DNA from: CAZOOK01 sp964581385
GTDB lineage: Bacteria > Pseudomonadota > Gammaproteobacteria > Nevskiales > Nevskiaceae
DNA: 64,000 nt
Assembly (NCBI GenBank): GCA_964581385.1
Contig: CAZOOK010000028.1
Coordinates: forward strand, 10,988-74,987
Direction of reading: 5' to 3'
Shown piece after piece: positions 1-7,002 of this stretch. Both the position numbers and the translations under genes were made by a program. The number at the start of each line of letters is the position of its first letter. Within the stretch, counting starts at the first letter, position 1. The notes beneath the pieces were generated by a model. That model was not told the DNA's origin. It searched no databases and saw nothing but the letters and a program-made list of their open reading frames with translations.

Positions 1-1096
1 CCTTGCCGGTTGCGATATCGACCAGCCAGTAAGTGCCGGAATCGTCGTTGCCGTCGGTCTTGACGATCATCCGCGCCAGATCATGACTGAAGGACACGAG
101 TTCAACTTCGTAGCCTGGCAAGGCCTTGCGAGCGCCGTTGTAGCGCGCTTGAAGTTTGCGGTCGAAAAAAAAAGCGTGCGGTTCTTGATCGACATCCGTA
201 CCAATCAGGTATCCGTTGTCCGGATCGAATAAATAATCCTCAACGTAACCGTGGATGGTCAGCTCTTCGGCCTTGCCATCCGCGACCGATATTTCCTCGA
301 ACACATCGGGATCTCCGGTCTGGTCCAGGACCAGCACCGTGCCAGGTCCGCGCCCGAGTCCGAGCAGTCCGATGTTATGAATCGGCGATATTTTCTCGAT
401 CAACGGTTTGCTGTAACCCTTGCCGGGACGAAGCCGCCATTTACCGTCGCTCTCGTCGTATTCTGAGTGCGCGAGAATCGAGCCATCCCTGCCCACTACC
501 CAGCCGCGATCATTGTGGCTCGCCTCCGCTTCTAGTGTTGTCTGCCCCGAGTCGAGATCAACGCGGTAGATGTCGGGATAAGTGTGGGTAAGGCGGTACT
601 GTTCGGTCATGCGAGCACCGGCGTAAGTAATTCCGCCAAAATACCCGTATACATGGCCGTCAAGATGGGTTGAACCGTAGTAGCCTGCCACTAGACGGGC
701 GATGTTCGGAGCGCTCTGGAATATCGGAAAGCTCTTCCCGTCCATTCCGAATTCGATCATCTCCGCGGCCTCGAACGCCCCTATGGAAAGGAGGGGCTCA
801 GCGGTCGGGCTGCTTAGAGTCACCAGCAAATGGGCATCGTCGGCCCAAGTCAGGTCGCGAATCTTCGCATCGCCAACCTCACTGGAGAACAGAGGCTTGC
901 CGTCGAAGCTGAGGACGCCGAGCCGGCGCTTTTCGCCGATGGTTGCGATGAACGCATAACGCGCGCCGGACGGTGACAGCTGTACCCGCTCCACACCCGG
1001 CAGACGGCCATAAGCTTCGACCGGCGGCGCGCCTCGTGCCACGGTCATTGCCAGCCATGCGGCCACCGCCACAAAGCAGCATGTCGATTTCTTCAT
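1..1096 (-). CDS. S9-family (prolyl oligopeptidase-like) peptidase, N-terminal part, cut by window edge
   Basis: The reading frame is open from an ATG at 1096 down to the first base of the window, giving 365 residues without a stop; the C-terminal catalytic alpha/beta-hydrolase domain would lie outside. The protein begins MKKSTCCFVAVAAWLAMTVA, a typical Sec signal peptide, so it should be periplasmic or exported. The remainder reads like the beta-propeller half of dipeptidyl-peptidase-like S9 enzymes, with repeated short strands such as VQLSPSGARYAFIA and LTWADDAHLLVTL. A GGTGGGG Shine-Dalgarno stretch precedes the ATG. The assignment rests on the propeller pattern alone, because the Ser-Asp-His triad is not visible. 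It could be another WD40/PD40-type exported protein. Confidence 0.7.
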   Translation of the reverse strand, partial: MKKSTCCFVAVAAWLAMTVARGAPPVEAYGRLPGVERVQLSPSGARYAFIATIGEKRRLGVLSFDGKPLFSSEVGDAKIRDLTWADDAHLLVTLSSPTAEPLLSIGAFEAAEMIEFGMDGKSFPIFQSAPNIARLVAGYYGSTHLDGHVYGYFGGITYAGARMTEQYRLTHTYPDIYRVDLDSGQTTLEAEASHNDRGWVVGRDGSILAHSEYDESDGKWRLRPGKGYSKPLIEKISPIHNIGLLGLGRGPGTVLVLDQTGDPDVFEEISVADGKAEELTIHGYVEDYLFDPDNGYLIGTDVDQEPHAFFFDRKLQARYNGARKALPGYEVELVSFSHDLARMIVKTDGNDDSGTYWLVDIATGK

Positions 1097-1343
1097 TCCC
1101 CACCTTCCCCGATGAATGCATGCATTCTTGGATGGGGCTGCGCGGACGTCAATATGGGCCGCCACCAACCTCTAGCGGATCACCAATCGGAACCGGGTGG
1201 TGTTCACACGGGAACATTGGGTCAGCCTTGTGACCGGTCGTCGCGGCCGTGACTCGGCTACGAGTTGGATAATCACCCGCAATCCGCCATTAGATAGATG
1301 TAGCGGGGATAAGACATCTTAGCTTGACGAATACCAAGCGAAC

Positions 1344-3638
1344 TCACGGACAGGAGGTGATCAACGTCGGCAGCACACTGGTCGGCACCGACGCTTTCAG
1401 CGCCGGATCTGCCTGTCCGGTCAACGCGTACTCATAGAGCATCGCGAGGCGCGCTTGACCGGTCGTGTTCGGGTGGACGCCGTCGGTGTTGATGACCGAT
1501 TCGTTAGTGCTCGCAACGAACTTGTTCCAGTCGATGAGGCCCGAATGGGATACATACCGGCTGTCACCGGGCGTGACTAGGCCGCGGAGTTCGGTGTTGA
1601 TCTGAGCCGCCTTGCTGGCGAACGGTGTCGTCGTGGCATTGATCGTAACTGCGTAGCGACACCGGGAATTCCCATAGGAAGCCCACAGTTTCTCGATCTC
1701 CTGGCGCGTCTGCACTGCGGTGACGTCGAAGGTGCCGACCCAAGCGTCGTTGGTGCCAAGGTTGGTAATGGCCGTGTCCGGATGGCTCGACCCCATATGA
1801 TCGGCCCAGAAGCGCATCTCGTGCGATTGGTAGCCGGGTATGCCGAGCTCGTTAAGTTGGTTGGTGTCGACATTCTGATCGAAGACCGACGGCGCGCTCA
1901 TATAGGTGATGGAATCACCGACCACCGACACGCTGTTGGCTTGGGGACCGTTGCCGACGTAGGGCGTGAACCAGCCAACCACCCGGATCTCGACGGTGAC
2001 TTGGTTGGTGCCGACCAGGAAGGCGATCTTGCCGTCCGGACCGACGTCGGCGAACACAAGGCGCGTCGATTGCTGATAGAGGCCCGCCTGCACCTGTGGC
2101 GCTAAAGGCATCGGCCGGCCATCGCCCCACACGGTGAGGCTCGTCGGCCCGACCGCTCCCCACAGATGCACAATCAAGGCCACCGAGGAGACTCCAGTCG
2201 GCGGAACCCCTCCCGCGCCGAGGATCGGGAACGTGCGTGTCACCCCCGCTCCTTCACGGTAAGTCGTTGTCACGAAGACCTCGGCTGGATCTTGCGTCTG
2301 GAACCGGGCACCGGTCGAGTATGCCGTGTAGCTCGACCACTCGAACCAACCGACAAAGCTGAGATCGATATCAACACTGCCGTCGGACAGCCCATCGGTT
2401 TGGGCGTAGGTCACCTTGATCGTGCCGGTGGTGTCGACCGGTACAGTGACTTGGTTGCTCATCGTCTGGTTGGCCGCGAACGAAACGTGCTCCAGCCCGC
2501 CACCGAGTGAGAGGTACCCGGCCTTGGTGGCATTGCGCGCCGTGACGTTGAGGGTGACAGCGCGCATCCCAACGCCGTAGTCGGCACCGTTCAACGGAGC
2601 ACCATCCAAACCGCGAAGATCGACCGAGTAGCCAGCACTGCCTGGAACGAGGTGAACGCCGGTCCTGAGCGCCGTTGTGGTGGCCGGGGTGTAGTTGTTC
2701 GCCGCATCGAACCAACCGATGAGATCGACCATGACGTAAGCACGTGCCCCGTCCGGATCTGACGGCGGGTTGGGGAGATTCGGACTGCTCGCGGGAAGAT
2801 CGATCAGCAGCGTCCCGTTGCTAAGGCTGCTGGTGATGATCTTGGAAGCTGCGGCGGTCTCGTTGTAATTGAACTGGGCGACCAGTGAGCTATCGTTCTG
2901 GTTGGGTGCATGCACGTTGATCAGCCGCCCAAGGTTGTGAGCATTCGGCGGGGACAGTACGGATACCCTTACAACGGCCTGGGTCGCAGCCGATGCGCCC
3001 GGCTGGCTCGAAATAGCCAAGGGGATGCTATTGCCGTAGGTAAGCAGCGACTGCCGCCCGTCGTAGATCGTTGTCGAGACGGCCGGCTGAAAGCGGTTGT
3101 GATAGACGCAGGGGCTAAAGCAACTTTGTTGCGTAGCATAGAAGCCCACAACACTGACCTTGACGTGCGCGGCGGCCGGGCCGACGTTGGTCACGAAAAT
3201 GCTCCCATCGGTCGCCACCCGCGTGGAGATTTGCGCATCGACATTTTGGTTGGCCGGGTACTGAATGACACTGCTTTTGTCGGGCTCGTTAGCGCTGCTA
3301 ACATCGTTAGAGCCAATCCGCACTGTTCCAGCAGTCGTTGACTGCCCGATTGTCACGTTGACCAAAACCGATGAAGTCTGGGACACAGGCGGTGTACCGC
3401 CCAGATTGGCTACGGCGACCGGTTGACGAACACCTGTAGGCACTGTGGCATCGATCGCCGTATACAACACCGCGAGTGGGAAGTAGCCCAGCGGACCCGA
3501 CACGGGTTCGTTGATGGTCGCGGCGGCTCCGACTTCCGTCGGCAGGAACACGATCGTGCTGAGCAGTAGTCCGAGGAATATCCCGACACGCAATGTCCCC
3601 AAAGCGACGCAACCGCGGCGGTTCGTGTTGATCAGCAT
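1344..3638 (-). CDS. Secreted SGNH/GDSL-type hydrolase with several beta-rich repeats
   Basis: 764 residues from the chosen ATG. The frame extends upstream to 3785, but the ATG at 3638 follows GGGGAAAG and opens a good signal peptide (hydrophobic VGIFLGLLLSTIVFLP, then an AAA cleavage region), so I prefer it. Residues about 30-560 hold roughly four copies of a 100-150 residue beta-rich unit, each ending in a VxVVGFY/VDLIGWF/IRVVGWF-like strand. This unit is familiar from secreted proteins of Actinobacteria. The last 190 residues form an SGNH esterase domain: block I GDSITY (Ser576), block III LGTND (about 628) and block V DGVHP (Asp719/His722). Probable role: extracellular esterase or acylhydrolase with glycan- or surface-binding repeats. 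The substrate is unknown. The repeats look foreign for a proteobacterium, which suggests transfer. Confidence 0.8.
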   Translation of the reverse strand: MLINTNRRGCVALGTLRVGIFLGLLLSTIVFLPTEVGAAATINEPVSGPLGYFPLAVLYTAIDATVPTGVRQPVAVANLGGTPPVSQTSSVLVNVTIGQSTTAGTVRIGSNDVSSANEPDKSSVIQYPANQNVDAQISTRVATDGSIFVTNVGPAAAHVKVSVVGFYATQQSCFSPCVYHNRFQPAVSTTIYDGRQSLLTYGNSIPLAISSQPGASAATQAVVRVSVLSPPNAHNLGRLINVHAPNQNDSSLVAQFNYNETAAASKIITSSLSNGTLLIDLPASSPNLPNPPSDPDGARAYVMVDLIGWFDAANNYTPATTTALRTGVHLVPGSAGYSVDLRGLDGAPLNGADYGVGMRAVTLNVTARNATKAGYLSLGGGLEHVSFAANQTMSNQVTVPVDTTGTIKVTYAQTDGLSDGSVDIDLSFVGWFEWSSYTAYSTGARFQTQDPAEVFVTTTYREGAGVTRTFPILGAGGVPPTGVSSVALIVHLWGAVGPTSLTVWGDGRPMPLAPQVQAGLYQQSTRLVFADVGPDGKIAFLVGTNQVTVEIRVVGWFTPYVGNGPQANSVSVVGDSITYMSAPSVFDQNVDTNQLNELGIPGYQSHEMRFWADHMGSSHPDTAITNLGTNDAWVGTFDVTAVQTRQEIEKLWASYGNSRCRYAVTINATTTPFASKAAQINTELRGLVTPGDSRYVSHSGLIDWNKFVASTNESVINTDGVHPNTTGQARLAMLYEYALTGQADPALKASVPTSVLPTLITSCP

Positions 3639-3906
3639 GATGCTTTCCCCAGAGCCCCAATGAGCGTTGGAGTAGAGCAGATAGAGGAGAGAGTAGCAAT
3701 GTGCCGATAGCCGCCGGTCGATCGTCAAATCAAAATGCCCAAAAGCGGACATGGGTCCTGGTGACGCAATTTGGCGCGCTTGCATTGCACCGACGGACTG
3801 GCCAGCTCTGACTTGTACTTGTGCACGTACTTATGCACGAGGCCTTCGTTACTGTAATCGTGTCTTTAGATTTTGCAAGGATGCTTTCAGACTGTCACTA
3901 AGAAGT

Positions 3907-3922
3907 GTGAACTGCGTCACAC
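3907..3922. promoter_or_regulatory. Perfect CRP/Clp-type operator TGTGA-N6-TCACA
   Basis: The sequence TGTGAACTGCGTCACA matches the CRP/Clp consensus half-sites exactly. Its centre (3914.5) lies 41.5 bp upstream of a start of transcription predicted about 7 bp after a TATAGT -10 box at 3944-3949. That is the geometry of a class II CRP-activated promoter for the gene starting at 3986. It lies in a 347-bp gap (3639-3985) between two divergent secreted-protein genes and might also act on the SGNH gene at 3638. Confidence 0.7.
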
Positions 3923-3943
3923 ATGCAATGTACCTCGGTGGCT

Positions 3944-3949
3944 ATAGTT
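3944..3949 (+). promoter_or_regulatory. Predicted -10 box (TATAGT) of the 3986 gene
   Basis: TATAGT matches the sigma-70 -10 consensus at five of six positions, and no good -35 box stands 17 bp upstream. This fits an activator-dependent promoter, since the CRP-type operator occupies the -35 area. The predicted leader is about 30 nt, and an AGGAAG Shine-Dalgarno lies just before the ATG at 3986. Confidence 0.5.
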
Positions 3950-3985
3950 TGTTGTGGGATTATTTAAAAAATAAAAAGGAAGCCT

Positions 3986-5524
3986 ATGAGAAAACTACTC
4001 GAGGCCGCCGCTGCGGCCGCCTTCGTTTTGGCCGGCTCGCGCGCAGAAGCTGCCGCCAGTTACCTATTACATGACATGGCAATGGATTACAGCGAGGGCT
4101 ATGGAATCTCCGCTGCACCGCTGGTGGCAGGCACGGATGGAAATTTTTACGGTGTCGCGGCGGAAGGCGTTTTCACCGCTACGACACAGGCCGGCGGCAC
4201 CGTATTCAAGATGACGCCGACGGGCACGTTAACGGTTCTGCACGTGTTGGACGAAGCGCCAGTCAATGGTCCTTACATCAATGCGGAGGGTGTTTTCCCA
4301 TGCGGGCTGGTACGCGCTGGTGATGGCGCCTTTTACGGCAGTGCCATACGTGGCGGCGCCAATGGCAGCGGGACTGTATTCCGCGTGACTGAGGAAGGCG
4401 TGTTCACCGTGCTGTACACCTTCAGTGCCAGCGCATCCGACGGGACGAACGTCGGCGGTATTTGGCCCGAGACGATCCTGGTCGGTGCCGACGGCGCGCT
4501 CTATGGGACCACCGCCTCCGGTGGCACCAGCGGCAAGGGCACCTTCTTCAAGCTGACTTTCGACGGAAATCTGACGACGCTCTACAACTTCAGCAACGAC
4601 TACAGCCCATTACAGAACCTATTGATTGCCGGCGACGATGGTAATTTCTATGGCGCCTCCGGCAATACGTATGGTGGCTTCGGCAATACAGTGTTCAAAT
4701 TGACCGCCACGGGTGGTTATTCGGTGGTGCATCAATTGGCCGCATCAGAAGGCCAATTTGTAACGGCCATGACCGCCGGTAGGGACGGCTATCTCTACGT
4801 TGCGACAGTCATCGACGGCGGCTTTTCGCAGGTCGGAGTCAGCTTGGGTTCAGTTTTGCGTCTCACAACTAGTGGCAACGTGACCGTGCTACATCAGTTC
4901 GCACCCGAGGTATACCGATACGACTGGTCAGGTTGTTGGGGGGACAATCCATGCAAGTGGCTGCCGTACCCGCTGGGGATCAATGCAGATGGCGGTAGTG
5001 TCGAGACACTGCTGCAAGCAGCCGGTGGCACGCTTTACGGAAGCATGACGAATCTCGGCCCCGATGGCGGCGGCGGAATTTTTTCCTTAACCCAGGACGG
5101 TGTTTTCACTCTGCTGAATAGCAACGGCGGACTTGCGCCATACTCGTCCGCAGGTACCCTCACCGATGCCGGCGATGGTGGCTACATCCTCACCGTCGAA
5201 AGCAGATCCGGCTTGTATCCAGAAAGCATCGTCAAGCTAGTGCCGAATGCCCCGCTTTCGGTCCATGCTGCCTTTACGCCATCGACGGTGCGCTTATTCG
5301 GAACGGCCAAGCTCAGCTGGAGCTCGACCGGTGCTTCTTCCTGCACCATAACTGGCGACTATGCCGACAGCATGAAGGACGTTACCGCCACCTCCGGCAG
5401 TCGCAGCGTCCGGGTTTGGAGCATCCAGAGACGCAAACCGGCGACGTTCTTCGCAGTGGTCAATTGCAAGAGCGCGGATGGTCTGGGTGTGGCCAACGCG
5501 GTGGCGCCGCTGGCAGTTCAATAG
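3986..5524 (+). CDS. Secreted GloVer-type tandem repeat (beta-propeller-like) protein
   Basis: 512 residues with an N-terminal signal peptide (MRKLLEAAAAAAFVLAGSRA, cleaved near AEAAA). The body consists of tandem units of about 50-60 residues, each with a GxGTVFKLT...G-x-LTVLYxF core followed by a DGxLYGTT strand. This is the pattern of the choice-of-anchor GloVer repeat proteins, thought to fold as a beta-propeller. The last 90 residues (from about 420) look like an Ig-like domain with a Cys pair (SSCTITG and VVNCKSADG). No sorting tail is visible. Start choice is supported by AGGAAG 6 nt upstream. A CRP-type operator with class II spacing precedes it. The function of the family is not known; surface or extracellular location is inferred. 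Confidence 0.8.
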   Translation: MRKLLEAAAAAAFVLAGSRAEAAASYLLHDMAMDYSEGYGISAAPLVAGTDGNFYGVAAEGVFTATTQAGGTVFKMTPTGTLTVLHVLDEAPVNGPYINAEGVFPCGLVRAGDGAFYGSAIRGGANGSGTVFRVTEEGVFTVLYTFSASASDGTNVGGIWPETILVGADGALYGTTASGGTSGKGTFFKLTFDGNLTTLYNFSNDYSPLQNLLIAGDDGNFYGASGNTYGGFGNTVFKLTATGGYSVVHQLAASEGQFVTAMTAGRDGYLYVATVIDGGFSQVGVSLGSVLRLTTSGNVTVLHQFAPEVYRYDWSGCWGDNPCKWLPYPLGINADGGSVETLLQAAGGTLYGSMTNLGPDGGGGIFSLTQDGVFTLLNSNGGLAPYSSAGTLTDAGDGGYILTVESRSGLYPESIVKLVPNAPLSVHAAFTPSTVRLFGTAKLSWSSTGASSCTITGDYADSMKDVTATSGSRSVRVWSIQRRKPATFFAVVNCKSADGLGVANAVAPLAVQ

Positions 5525-5636
5525 CAGAACATACCCAACTGTATAGCCGCAGCGATAAACGAAGCGAATCCCGCCTTAGGCGTGATTTAGAGCGCCTAAC
5601 GTAGAGGATCGTGACAGCGGCTGCCCTCAATTTAGA

Positions 5637-6917
5637 TTATTGCAGTCCCTGAAACACGCGTGCCGTAATTTGACCCCATACCGCAATCAGGTCGGAATTC
5701 GGATTCACGAGGATCTCCAAATGCTGGTCACGATCGGAAGGAACGTCGTCCGCTCCCAATGCGAATGGCTGCCCGACCAAGTTGTTATTTGCATCGAACA
5801 CCGCGGCCGTAAGAGCATTGGTCGCGCTATTACCCCAGCCGACGATTGCTCCACCGGACGGTGTCGCAGCCACCGATAGCACAGCCCCACTCGATGAAGA
5901 AGGCGTCGGACGACTACCAATTGCGACCGCGGCATGCTGCTTCTTGCATTGGTTCGAGCAGCGCTTTAAATAAAGAGTCGCAGTCGCAGTCGATCCATTG
6001 CTTGGAGCTGCCGCCAGCGCAATTAATACGTCACCGTTGTTCGCCAGAGTAGTCGAATAAGTTTGCGTGGTCGCCTTTTGGACACGTAGCGGCAGCGAAG
6101 TTACCTTTGAACTTGCAGTACCATCCGCTGAAAAGAATTCAGCTTTGGCGAAATTTCCTGATTGCCTTGACTGCCAGGTAACCATATAGTCGCCACTGGA
6201 CGACATCGAAATATTTACGTTTTTGAAGGTTGTTGTCCAGCCCAGACCTTTTTGATATGCCAATTGCTGGGGGTCGCCATACGGCGTCCCGTCGAGATGG
6301 AATCTACGCGTTTGCACATATTGGATGTGGGTTTCCAACAGCTTCTGATAATCTGCGACAAATGTCATTGCAACGACGAAATCGCCCGCAGCGTTCATCG
6401 CGACGGCCAAAGAATTAAACGCTGCATCTTCAATAGCGTACAGCCCGGTTGGCAAATTTTGAGTCGCGACCTGAATTTGTCCCGTTTTAGCCGTGCCGTC
6501 CGGATTGAATACCTGGGCACAAACGACCGGGGTGCTTGGCGGAAGATCATAGCAGCCCCATGCCAGAACAAAGTCGCCTGCAGCATCCATCGCAATACCG
6601 CTTTCGACATAGAGGAATTTACTGAAGCCGACTGGAACGACGTCCGTCAGTGGCGTTCCATCTGCAGCAATGCGCCGATAGGAAAACGCAGCCGTATTAC
6701 CGGACGAGTCAACACTGGTCAAATCTGGCCAGACCACACCAAAGTTCCCGGCAGCGTCCTGAGCGATATGCAGCTGAAAGGGATAGCTACTTTCCTGTGC
6801 AACGGTAATTTCCGGCGTCAGTGGCGTCCCGACATCCGTGGCCTGCGCTAGTCCCACCAAAAACATCGATAGCGCTCCAGCTGCAAGCGAAAAGGTTTTG
6901 CCGACTTGATTGATCAC
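5637..6917 (-). CDS. Secreted repeat protein of unknown function
   Basis: 426 residues from a GTG at 6917. A GTG 12 bp further upstream is also in frame, but GGAGAG lies 4 nt before the downstream one. The N-terminus is a signal peptide (VGKTFSLAAGALSMFLVGLAQA). The rest contains repeated motifs of the form MDAAGDFVLAWG, MNAAGDFVVAMT and MSSSGDYMVTWQ about every 60-70 residues, the spacing expected for blades of a beta-propeller. Several Cys residues (CYDLPPSTPVVC; CSNQC) could form disulfides after export. It is convergent with the GloVer gene and lies in a run of exported propeller-type proteins. I do not recognise a named family and assign no enzymatic function. Confidence 0.7.
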   Translation of the reverse strand: MINQVGKTFSLAAGALSMFLVGLAQATDVGTPLTPEITVAQESSYPFQLHIAQDAAGNFGVVWPDLTSVDSSGNTAAFSYRRIAADGTPLTDVVPVGFSKFLYVESGIAMDAAGDFVLAWGCYDLPPSTPVVCAQVFNPDGTAKTGQIQVATQNLPTGLYAIEDAAFNSLAVAMNAAGDFVVAMTFVADYQKLLETHIQYVQTRRFHLDGTPYGDPQQLAYQKGLGWTTTFKNVNISMSSSGDYMVTWQSRQSGNFAKAEFFSADGTASSKVTSLPLRVQKATTQTYSTTLANNGDVLIALAAAPSNGSTATATLYLKRCSNQCKKQHAAVAIGSRPTPSSSSGAVLSVAATPSGGAIVGWGNSATNALTAAVFDANNNLVGQPFALGADDVPSDRDQHLEILVNPNSDLIAVWGQITARVFQGLQ

Positions 6918-7002
6918 GACACTCTCCACGGAAATCCCGTTGTATCAACGGCGTTATTCAAGTTTCAGCCCGGTCCCATTTATCCTCCTTGATCGCCTGC
7001 TT

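Noticed and set aside
5576..5599. TTAGGCG/CGCCTAA stem between two convergent genes
   Set aside because: The stem is only 7 bp with a 10-nt loop and no T-run, so I do not call it a terminator.
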